Assembly: GCF_000001735.4 (NCBI RefSeq)
Contig: NC_003070.9
Span: forward strand, 17,221,971 to 17,285,970
Direction of reading: 5' to 3'
Source: Arabidopsis thaliana
Lineage: Eukaryota; Streptophyta; Magnoliopsida; Brassicales; Brassicaceae
DNA length: 64,000 nucleotides
Positions 11,664-21,106 of this stretch are shown here, piece after piece. The notes below the pieces were generated by a model that saw nothing but the letters and a program-made list of their open reading frames with translations, was not told where the DNA came from and ran no database searches. Position 1 is the stretch's first letter. Each line of letters opens with the position of its first letter. A program made the translations under genes and the position numbers.

Positions 11664-11804
11664 ATGGAATCTCTGTTTTATGCTGGTGAATCAATGTCCG
11701 ATACACAACAAAAACTCAAGCTTTTGGTTGATAATGGTGAATTGGTGATTACGGATTCGGAAGAGGATCTAGATATGGAGATTACGAGAATCTGTTGGAA
11801 TTGA
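11664..11804 (+). pseudogene. Small ORF truncated by the LTR-like insertion (46 codons)
   Basis: The ATG at 11664 opens 46 codons (MESLFYAGESMSDTQQKLKL and then an acidic VITDSEEDLDMEI stretch). The last few codons and the stop lie inside the TGTTGGAATTG terminus of the inserted element beginning at 11793. Base and codon use look more gene-like than the flanks. It may be the start of a host gene cut by the insertion. I do not recognise the product. Confidence 0.35.
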
Positions 11805-13286
11805 GTATCCTAAACTAAATCCTACAAGAATAACAAGCTTGGTGAGAAGAAGAAGATGAAGAACAAAGGAAGAAGCAACGGAAGAAGAAGACGATGGCGG
11901 AGAAGAGACGTCGTGAAGAGAGGAGTCAAAGGAAGAGAAGAAAGTCAACAAACCAAATGGGTTTGTGTTTTGTGTGTTGGGTCATAGGTAATGAGATAAG
12001 GCCCATACGAATAAGTGTTTTGTACAAGTTGTCTAGTTAAGGTCCAACAAGAAGAGGTTGTGACAACTAAAGTAAACTAAGAGAGTGAATTAAGGTGTTG
12101 GAGTTCCAACATAGTAGAGTGGATGATGTAAGTCTTAGGACAATGATGTGGTCTAGAGTCTAAGTGTGTGTAGTCTACCAAGTGGAGCAAAACCACTATA
12201 TGTATGTGTTGTTTGTGTTGTGTAAGAGTATCCAAGAATATTATCAAAGTAGAAGATTAAAAGAAAATAGTTTTTGTTCTTTCTCTCTAAAGACAATGAA
12301 ACCGTAAAGGAGTGTGAGAAATAGAGAGATTGTGAGAATTACAACAGAATCAAAGATTCGTATGGAAGATTCTGAAAGAAGAACAAGTGAGATTTGGAAG
12401 AAGAAATCAGGGTTTTGCTGGAGAAGAATCTTGTATCAATTAGAAACATATAAGTACTGATTCTTCTGTGATCAAAACATGGCTACAGGTTTGTTGAAGA
12501 CTTCTTCTGTGACATCCTCAGCATTGAAGACTTGTTTAAGAAACTTGATTTTTGAGAAGTTAAAAGGTAGAGACTTCTTGAAGAAACAAGCTCACAGCCA
12601 TAAATATTCTGGCAAAATCCACATTGTTCATCTTTGTTATTAAGCATTATGTTTTCTTCTCTGTGGCCTTTGTGGATCCTTCTAAGAGACTACATTATTG
12701 AGATTTCCAGAGCTACTTTTGTTTTGTAGGTTTAATATTCTGATGTATACATATATGACATTGTGTTGTAATTCTCACATATCTAACCACTTTAGTTAGA
12801 TCTCTTGCTCTCTTGTCTCTCACACAGATTTTATTCTTTGTTCTAGAGAGACACAAAAGCGTTTTCCTCCAAAGACTACATTGTTAATTACTTGGTTACT
12901 CTTACACAACACAAGGACACACATACATAAACTACTTCTACTTGAGACACACACACACTTGCACACTTGCACTTAGACCTAATGATGGCTCTTACACAAG
13001 ACCTACTTCTACATACATTGGAACTCTCACTCCTTGATTCACTCTTCTACTCTAACTTAGACTTACAACACAACACTCTTTAACTAAACATACTTGGGCC
13101 TAATTCATCTTCAGCCCATTACAACCATATTACAAAACACAAAGCCCATATGTTTGTTGACTTTCTTCTCTTCCTTTGACTCTTCTCTTCACGACATCAT
13201 CTTCTTCTTCCTCTGTTCTTCATCTTCTTCTTCTCATGGATTCTTCTTCTTCTTTTTCAGATTCAATCAAGGATACAATTCCAACA
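11793..13286. mobile_element. Inverted pair of LTR-like sequences (long palindromic element)
   Basis: The left arm (11793-~12346) begins TGTTGGAATTG and ends ...GAATTACAACA. The right arm (~12764-13286), read on the minus strand, begins TGTTGGAATTGTATCC and ends ...GAATTACAACA. Shared internal blocks in the same order include AGAAGAAGAAGATGAAGAAC, GTCGTGAAGAGA, GTCAAAGGAAGAGAAGAAAG, TCAACAAAC and GTGTTGTGTAAGAGTA. Each arm resembles a Copia-type LTR (TG...CA, ~550 and ~520 bp), but they point inward as inverted repeats around a ~417-bp spacer. I see no primer-binding site and no target duplication. A rearranged LTR element or a foldback element are both possible. Confidence 0.75.
12479..12643 (+). 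CDS. Small ORF in the spacer of the inverted element, unknown
   Basis: An ATG-initiated 54-codon frame (MATGLLKTSSVTSSALKTC start, Lys/Ser-rich) fills the spacer between the two LTR-like arms. I recognise no domain. It could be a remnant of an element-encoded ORF or chance. Confidence 0.2.
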   Translation: MATGLLKTSSVTSSALKTCLRNLIFEKLKGRDFLKKQAHSHKYSGKIHIVHLCY

Positions 13287-14932
13287 CATTGCCGTCGTAG
13301 AGCCCACGAAGCCCGTTGTTTGCTAACCCATACATGTAGCAAGCTGACCGGCCTGGCCAAAACCGGTTTCGATAGGCCTAATACTATTTGAATACTATGT
13401 GTTTGAAATTATTTTGGACTTATATATATGTACACGTGAAAACCAAGAAACATTGAATTATTGAAAAAATAGTCATGGTCCCATTACCAATTGAATAAAG
13501 TTCTTTATTTCTAAATTTCAATCTTGCTTCCCTCCAAGATTATAAGTAATGGAACGCCATGCCCCACGCCCACGGGCAACCAATTCATAATGCATGGCAA
13601 ATAATCATTTGAGAATATGATTACCGGTAAAGATAGACTTAAAATATTAGGTAGTTTGGTTATTAAAGATAAACTTAGCTGGAAATGTGTTTGTTTCAAT
13701 TAGAAATCATAATCTAAACATAAAGAAACTTAGAGTACTTCTATATATGTTTAATTGATGTCCAACAAAGTTATAATTTATCTTAAACCCTTTACCAAAA
13801 AAGATTATTTTAAGTTTAGCGTTTATTTAAAATCACTGTAGAAATATACAGTTTTGTTTTACGTTGCATCAACATTTAAAAGAAAAAAAGAAGGAAAATT
13901 GGTATATAATTAACAACCAAGTAGAAGTTAGCTATCAGAAAATAAAACAAAATTATCGGCATATAACCAAAATGAAAAGAAGAATGTCACTTACAATAAT
14001 TAAGTGCGAAAATATAGAAGAGCTACATATATCTGCGTATGTATAGAAACAGCTAGCTAGCATGCAATGTAGCGGGAAAGCGAGTGCATGGACTTCAGTG
14101 AGTGTGTCTCATATAATGCCATTTCAACTTTTAACCTAAAAAGCAAAACTCTCTCTTTGTTTCAACCAAAATACAAAACAACCACTTGCGAGAGTCAATA
14201 AAGCATCAGACAAACAACTAACCACATACACACCACAGCTTACATATATTGATGTCTTTGTACACATTCCATTGGAAATATCAAATTCTTGAAAAGATTC
14301 TTCTTGTTATCATCTCATAAACTTATTTAGTATATATTTATCAAAAATAAAAAATTAATATAAATATTATTGAGTCACCTGTTTTACTAAGAGTTTTAAT
14401 ATAAGTATATAACAGTACAAAAAGTTTTAGATTTCAATGTTTGTTTATATAGAAATATACTAGGTCTACCCCCTTTTCAACGGGAAATGCTATTATTATT
14501 TCCTTTTAACTTCTTGCTCTTGTACGTACGTAGGAATTAAGACAGAGATATTATTTTAACAACATCAAATGTGTCTTTATTCAGAAATTTCTCTAAATGA
14601 AACATTCCTACATACCAACGATCTAGAGAAATACTTAGATGGCCAAATCAGAAGAGAGTACAACTGATCACTAGTGAATTTGTCAAGAATAAACGCGAAA
14701 AAAAGATGAGCTAAACTGAGCATTCATAATTAAGATTACATCGCAAAAATAATCTACATAGGATACATCAAACTCGCAGATTAATAAGGGAATTCTTAAG
14801 TAGATTTTGTAGTTTTAGAGACTTATTCCTATTTTTATTTTTATTTTGAATTTCTAGATACCAATTGATTCCTCTGAACCTAAACCAGATCTACATAAGA
14901 ATTCCACAATTTTCTGCCTCACCTTCATGACT
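13287..14932. other. Intergenic between inverted element and WOX4
   Basis: AT-rich throughout, with GTACGTACGTA near 14522. No ORF with protein character and no transposon end was recognised. The last few hundred bases should contain the WOX4 3' UTR. Confidence 0.4.
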
Positions 14933-15983
14933 TCATCTCCCTTCAGGATGGAGAGGAAAAAGCTCGAGGGTTACATTGTCAATGATTTTATTAAAAGTAG
15001 TTGCCATAGTACTACTATTTTTGTTTCTCCTGTTCTCTATCTCCAAGTTCTCAAATCCCCAGCTCCTACATGTCCTCTTGTACTCATTCTCTTCCACTAA
15101 CTCCTCCTTCTCCACCATTGGTTCTCTCTACACAATCATAAAAATTATCCTTAAATATAGTTGATCAAAACCACAAAACTATACAAAATCCTTAAATTCC
15201 TACCATAATGTCTAGTGACGATGATGTTCTTGTCTTCATAGTTACACTCGGATTAAAGACACCAGTGGTCGTGAAGCTGCTTTGGCAACTTAGGCTGATG
15301 AGGTTGTTCCTCTTCTGCTTCTGTCTCTCGCGGGCTTTGTGGTTCTGGAACCAATAGAACACATTTTTCCCTTCGATTTTCCCGTACTTACCGAGTTGCA
15401 ATGTGATATGCTCAATCTGTTGAGCATTAGGAGTACGCATTCCACCTTTGTACAACATCTCAAGTATCCCTATCTGTTCTTGAGTCGGGTTCCACCTTGT
15501 CCCTCCCGGGTGCGTCTCCAACTGAACCCACACATTATTTCATTACATTTGTTAGGAATCATACATTAAAATAAATAAATAAAATTAATAATAAAAGGAA
15601 CCACTCCAGTCGTTATAATTTATAAATGTCAAAGTATTAGGTATGCCGCAATTATCAAAATTCTTCTAGAGTGAATTCTTCTTCTTTTTTCAAACGAAAG
15701 AAACGATGTAAAATGTACGAAGTACAATAATGGAACTGACTTGATGAGGAGGGTCTCGTTTGTGTTCAAATTTTGTCGGACCGGTTTGATCGGGTCTAAT
15801 GAAGTTTTTAAGGTCAAAAGTGGCTGAAGTGACGCCGGAGGAAGAAGAAGGAGGGGAGGGAGGGCTGCCGGAGAGCTTAGGGGCGAGAGGACGGAGGCGT
15901 TTGCAGCTTAGGCTAAGGGATGATGTCGAGTCATGTTGATCCCACGATGAAGAAAACCCATTCGAAAACTCATGAACCTTCAT
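14933..15983 (-). CDS. WOX4: WUSCHEL-related homeobox 4 (WOX4)
   Basis: The gene has three exons on the minus strand, 15741-15983, 15204-15521 and 14933-15127, joined by GT-AG introns in phase 0. The product is 251 aa, the length I recall for WOX4. Residues ~90-155 are the WUS-type homeodomain ([17 protein letters not shown], then [16 protein letters not shown]), encoded entirely in exon 2. The WUS box TLELFPL lies at 240-246, next to the C-terminus. Exon 1 encodes a Ser/Pro-rich N-terminus. WOX4 is a nuclear factor that maintains procambium and vascular cambium divisions downstream of the TDIF peptide and its receptor PXY. The ATG at 15983 is the first in frame, ~65 bp from a TATA box. Confidence 0.97.
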
Positions 15984-16045
15984 TGCTATATGTTAAAACT
16001 AGCAAATGCTATGCATGCCTTTCTCGTTACAAGACTTAAGCTATG

Positions 16046-16055
16046 TATATATAGA
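16046..16055 (-). promoter_or_regulatory. TATA box of WOX4
   Basis: On the minus strand TCTATATATAC is centred ~65 bp upstream of the WOX4 ATG. Motif and distance fit a core promoter, though the transcription start was not located. Confidence 0.5.
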
Positions 16056-17700
16056 GGAAGATAAGTGTGAAATGATAGTGTTAGTGTATAATGATATCAT
16101 TGGTGATATCCAGTTGGGTAGGAAAAAGAAAAAGAATGGAAAATGAACAGATGATTTTTACAAAAGTGGGACGTCGGGAAACCAAAGACCAAATGATGGG
16201 ATATGGTTGACTTTTATCATTTAAAATCTCCTTGTCCTTATTGTAAATATATACACTCAGAAATGTAAAAGCAATAGGTAAAGAACAAATTTGAAACTAA
16301 TTGAAGACAGTGATCTTTGTTTGAGAAAGTGAAATCTCATTGTGTGAATATAGATATGCGTACGTGTGTCTCTACATACACGTAATACATGCGTACGTGT
16401 GATATCTGATATGTTCATGTCTGCATGGAGCACTACTTTAAATTCGGCATAGTAATGTATCAACCAAATTTTAGTTTCATGCTTACGCATGTCATGCGTG
16501 AATACCGCATAATTTATCTCTCTTATAAAATTTTCCTCTACTTGTAGTTGTAGTCTATAGTACTATGTCTTGAGATCCTATAATTTAGGCAGAATGTTGA
16601 GGGACATGAACCACGCTAAAAATAATATGTTATAGATACGTGATATCAAAAGACTTTACTATTCATTGAGATTGACATTGACCTACGAGCCAATAGGTTT
16701 GCTTTTACAGGAAAAAGGTTTGAATTTTTTTTTTTTGGGATCAAATTCTAACAAATGCATGTGATTTATTAGAAAAATCCCAAACCAAAGCTTGACAATC
16801 TTTCATTCTACTAGTTGTATAGGGACATAATTTCTCTCTCACCTTTCTTTATTTTAAGAAATTATTTTAGAAATAAAACACTGAAAAAAGTTAGCTTTAA
16901 TGATAGGATGTCGAATGCTTTTCGGTGGCTCTCAAGTCTCAACTACTTTATTTAGAGAAAAGAAGAATGAGAAGAAGAATGAATAAGGGGAAAAGGTATC
17001 TTCCAATCCCAATACTCGAAATTGCTTTTATTACTTTTGTTAAGATACGGATTTTGCCTAAATTAGTGGTAGTTTATAATGAGCCAGGACAGACTTTTAT
17101 GCGGAAAAGAAAAGGCTAGAAATATCTTAATGTTATATTATCATTGTTTATTTTGATAATAATACATCATTATAAATTTAAGCTTATATGTTTATTAGAT
17201 ATTGATACAAAAGCATGGTTTGGTTTGGCAATGTCAAGCGTCCCATTCACTTTAGATCAGTGTATTGTATTGTTATTCTCTTGTACATCGGGAACTGCAG
17301 AACCTCAATTTCCCAAGTAATTTGGGTATTTTACTAATGAAAAGTAGTAACGTATGATATTCCGGAATTACAAAGTTTTTTCTTCTAATTACTTTTGAGT
17401 TTTGACTAATATATCATCATCTTTTTATTTGATATGTAGTCTAGAATTACAAAGAACAGAGACCTTGAGTATGAACTGTGAAGAATAGTCAAAATTATTT
17501 AGTCTCGGCTAATCCAGTTATGATGCAAGTATATGTACAGTACGAAACTTACACTAATATATATGGATATCAAAGTTATGAAGGTGGAAAGTCACAGTTC
17601 ATATCACTGGTTAAAACATAAAAATTGATATCATGGAGGAAATATAGAAGTACCAGTGTAGGTTGATCATGACTAATAGCTAAAATTAATAACATCTTTA
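16056..17700. other. WOX4 upstream region
   Basis: No gene is seen. It contains repeated GCGTACGTGTG (16358 and 16391) and a T13 run near 16728. It is presumably part of the WOX4 promoter. Confidence 0.4.
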
Positions 17701-17930
17701 TCCTATGAAGATGGATTTTTTTATAGAAATTTCACATTTTTAAAAAATAATGTATACTGACAATTTTAACCTTTTAATATATTTTAAAAATAATAAAAAA
17801 TATTTATCTACTTATTTACTTAGGATAAAACAGGTAAACAATTTTAAAATTTATATTAAAAATACAAAATTTGTATCTTTGTGGGACAATTTTTTTCCAT
17901 AGAAAATTCATCTTTGTTGGACGGAAGGAA
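17701..17930 (-). mobile_element. Mariner-type MITE, copy A
   Basis: On the minus strand this reads TTCCTTCCGTCCAACAAAGA ... and ends ...AAATCCATCTTCATAGGA. Its termini are inverted repeats (AAGATGAATTTTCTAT against AAGATGGATTTTTTTA). It aligns along its whole length with the MITE at 19065-19297 in opposite orientation. The TTCC(T/C)TCCGT terminus is the plant Stowaway/mariner-like type. It is too short to encode a transposase. Confidence 0.7.
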
Positions 17931-19064
17931 TATGAAAGCTCAAAGTTCTAAAAAGACTGCTCTATCATTCATCAGATACTGGAAAATGAGTGGAACTTTA
18001 CTGAACCCAAAGCATAACAAGAAACTGGTAATACCATTCATATTTTTTGAAAAATGTCATCACACGATGGATAACCTGATTCGTGTGTCAAGCTGTGATC
18101 AGATGGTTATTTCTTCAATTATCTATGGCCCATACTATATCGTCGATATTCATATGCAGTGACCCTCCTCCACTACACTTGCCTCTACCACTGTTCATAT
18201 GTATTTTTTTAGGACACATATTTAACATGTTTATTTTTCGATCCATATGTAATACTATGTCGGTAATGACAGATTACTGATGGTTTGAGGTTTAGGGTTT
18301 CAAAATTTGAAATAAACTAGCATAACATGTTCACAACCAATCATTGTTGGATCTCTTTTTCTTCCAATTTGTTTACTTCGATCTCCTCCTCATCTTTTTT
18401 TTAGCTCTTTAGCTCTTCTTCCTTCCTTTGATTTGTATTGTTTGTTGATGAGATATGTAGCACCCTTCGAAAAATTCGACTTAAATCGAGAATAATTCCA
18501 TTAATCCAAGTAATTCTGATAAATGGGTAATCGGTCTATGGGAAAAAGCTTAAATAAAACGTCGTTGACCTGCAATAGGGAAATGAAAAGAGTGAGACAC
18601 ATCTAGGTGGATAATCTTGAGGACCCGAAAAAATAGAAAAATAAGAGATTCAAGGCCGAAAAATAAGAAAAGAGAACATATGTTGAATAGAAATCCATTC
18701 ATATAAATCGACTGATCGAGAACCGAACAAAGGTTTGCCTTAGGTTTTGTTTGTTTTTGAACAAACTCTAACTTCTTATTCAAGGAACATAAACCATTGC
18801 AATTGATTGTTTTTTTTATCAAGATTTCAAGAAAAGGAGTTATTTTCTCTTTACTTAAAATTAAATAAGTTGTTTGTGAAACCGTAGTTTCTACGTTTTA
18901 ATCCGCTCCCAAAACCAAATGAACCAAATGATAAAATGATTAAAACATACAAAATGAGACTCCAAACAACTAAAAGTGGGACATATCATATATTCCTTAG
19001 GTCTCATAATAAGTAGTACTCCTTCTATTCCTAGAAAATTGATTTTCTAGAGTTTACACATATA
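17931..19064. other. Intergenic between MITE copies
   Basis: No gene is recognised. Around 18458 a TGTAGCACCC motif resembles a Gypsy LTR start, but no matching end was found. ORF-length runs here are AT-rich noise. Confidence 0.3.
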
Positions 19065-19297
19065 TTCCCTCCGTCACACAAAGATGAATTTTCCATTAAA
19101 AAAAATTTGTCCTATAAAAATAGAAATTTTATGTTTCCAATGTAAATTTAAGAACTGTTCACCTATTTTACCCTTATTAAATAAATATTTATTATTAATT
19201 TTATAATATATTAAGAAGTTAACATTGTCATTATACATTATTTCTTAAAGAATGTAAAATTTCTAAAAAAAATCATTTTTGTGAGATAGAAAGAAAC
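19065..19297 (+). mobile_element. Mariner-type MITE, copy B
   Basis: Starts TTCCCTCCGTCACACAAAGA and ends near ATTTTTGTGAGATAGAAAGAAA, giving imperfect terminal inverted repeats. Ordered internal matches to copy A (AAAAATTTGTCC, GTTCACCTATTTTA against GTTTACCTGTTTTA, TATACATTATTTCTTAAAG) show one family. The flanking TA fits mariner target preference. Confidence 0.7.
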
Positions 19298-19381
19298 AAT
19301 CATTATTTAATTGTTTGATAATTTTTTTCTATTAGATATTATTTTTAATAAACTATGAGCCAATAGTAATTTAAAACAGTT

Positions 19382-19619
19382 ACTCCCTTTTCTCAATATA
19401 TATATATATATAATATTTTGGCTAAAAACACAAAGTTTAAGATACTAATTTTTATTTCTACATTAAAAACAGAATTCAATATTTAGTTAAAGAGAATTTG
19501 ACCAATAAAATATTTTATTGCGGAATATAAATAGTCACAAAAATATATAAATTTATTTACATAAAAACTTGAGTTTCTTGTCCTAAATATCTTATATTAT
19601 GAAACAAAATAACGGAACT
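19382..19619 (+). mobile_element. Second mariner-type MITE family member
   Basis: The element starts ACTCCCTTTTCTCAATATA, continues with TTTTGGCTAAAAACACAAAG, and ends with ATCTTATATTATGAAACAAA before AACGGAAC. The ends are degenerate inverted repeats of the ACTCCCTCCGTTTC...GAAAC-(G)GAG(T) kind seen in plant Stowaway/mariner MITEs. It differs internally from copies A and B. Confidence 0.5.
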
Positions 19620-21024
19620 ACAATTATTTGCAATTATCATCTCTTGAAATCTATCATTTATTGATATCAATTAGCAAAAAAGAAAAAACAAATCTAAAAA
19701 ATCAGTCTTTGTGAAACAACCCTAAAACACTAAAACATCAAACTTTGAGGAACAAAGAGATTATATATCCTTTTATATTTTAATTTTTGAATTTCAAAGA
19801 CTGTTGGTTTTTATTTTTAATACATATTTTCACACAATTGTTTTTATTGTACTCCTATTAATTATAGAGGTAAATTAATAAGATGATAATTAGTTTCTTA
19901 AAATTTGTATAAACATTTCTGAACGATATTATTAAAAATGATGGGAGCATAATATGTGTTTTTTTTGGTTTTTTAAAATGTTCGAGTCGTCCTAAATTAA
20001 ATGCCTCTCGGAATGTGGAGTCTTTGTCGGAAATAACGATGTTTCACGGTAGGGTATAATTCTGATTTTTGGGAAATTAGATTTATATTGGTTACAAATA
20101 AAAGCTAGAACAATGACAAAAGACAATCATGCTTATTGGAAAAGTGAAAGGACAAGTGTCATTCCATCTAGAAATGGTGCGTGGGGGGTAATCATATCAC
20201 GTTTGACACTACACCCTTCCACATACATTTTCTGCTTTCTCTTTAAAATTCAGGACTCACTTAATTAAGAAAGCATGAATTAGCCAAAAACTAAAATTCA
20301 AACCAAAATTAACAAAGTAATGTGTTGTTTTTTATATGATGTAGTAGCATGCTAATTCAGGTAACTGAGTAAATTTATATAGTCTATATCAGGACATCGT
20401 TACTAGGTTTTATTACGTAAAAGAAACTGTATATGAGAAGCCAAAGTAGTAGTGTGGTACTAGTTATCTACGATTACTAGTGGATCGTTCACGTAAAAAT
20501 ATCGTAAAAGTAGATGTGCATTGGCAATCTTGTGTTATAGATCATGTGTTAGAGAAATTGGGATGGTCAAAAAGGACGAAGGAGAATGATTGAATAAAAA
20601 GAGATAAGTGATGAAGTCGAGAGTAACTCTAAGTGGAGCAATCGGTGCTATAATAGTATTCATCAATCATTACCAATTCGTATTGTAATCTAACAAACTA
20701 AATTTGTTATCATAGTCACGTGCCTATGGCCCGCACGTGGCAATCCCTTCCCTTTGTTTAAGTGAAATCTTGGAATTCATTTAGAAAAAGATGTACGTAT
20801 CTATTGCCGGAATGTGTAGTTTTGTTGGAAAATAGCTAGAGATTTGGGAATGTTTTATGGTTTGGAGTAGGAGATGTTAAGGAACTATCCTTAATGAATA
20901 AGAAATAAGATGAACACTGAACACTTTATTTTCCGTTGAGAATATATTTTTAACGGTATAGACCATTCACATTAGATAATATATAGTTTACGGTGTATAC
21001 TACTGACGATATTTATCATCCACC
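19620..21024. other. Gene-free interval
   Basis: AT-rich, without recognisable coding sequence. The only striking motif is the inverted G-box pair at 20717-20739, listed separately. Confidence 0.4.
20717..20739. promoter_or_regulatory. Inverted pair of G-boxes (CACGTG)
   Basis: CACGTGC (20717) and GCACGTG (ending 20739) form a perfect 7-bp inverted repeat around a 9-bp spacer. Each half contains CACGTG, the G-box/ABRE core bound by bZIP and bHLH factors. No gene start lies within 4 kb (WOX4 is ~4.7 kb away), so any regulatory role is speculative. Confidence 0.35.
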
Positions 21025-21106
21025 ATCCGATTCAATAGTTCTTTTTTTTTTTGATAAAGAGATGCAAGTAGAGAGAGATCAGAGACTTAAATCCGATTCA
21101 ATAGTT
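21025..21106 (-). mobile_element. 50-bp retroposed fragment with 16-bp target duplication
   Basis: ATCCGATTCAATAGTT occurs at 21025-21040 and exactly again at 21091-21106. Between them, 21041-21090 holds a 12-base T-run followed by ~37 bp, i.e. a poly(A)-tailed minus-strand cDNA scrap. Length, tail and duplication are the hallmarks of LINE-mediated insertion of a severely 5'-truncated transcript. The source is not identified. Confidence 0.85.

Noticed and set aside
18458..18890. TGTAGCACCC start resembling an LTR
   Set aside because: No matching end, no duplication and no second copy in the window.
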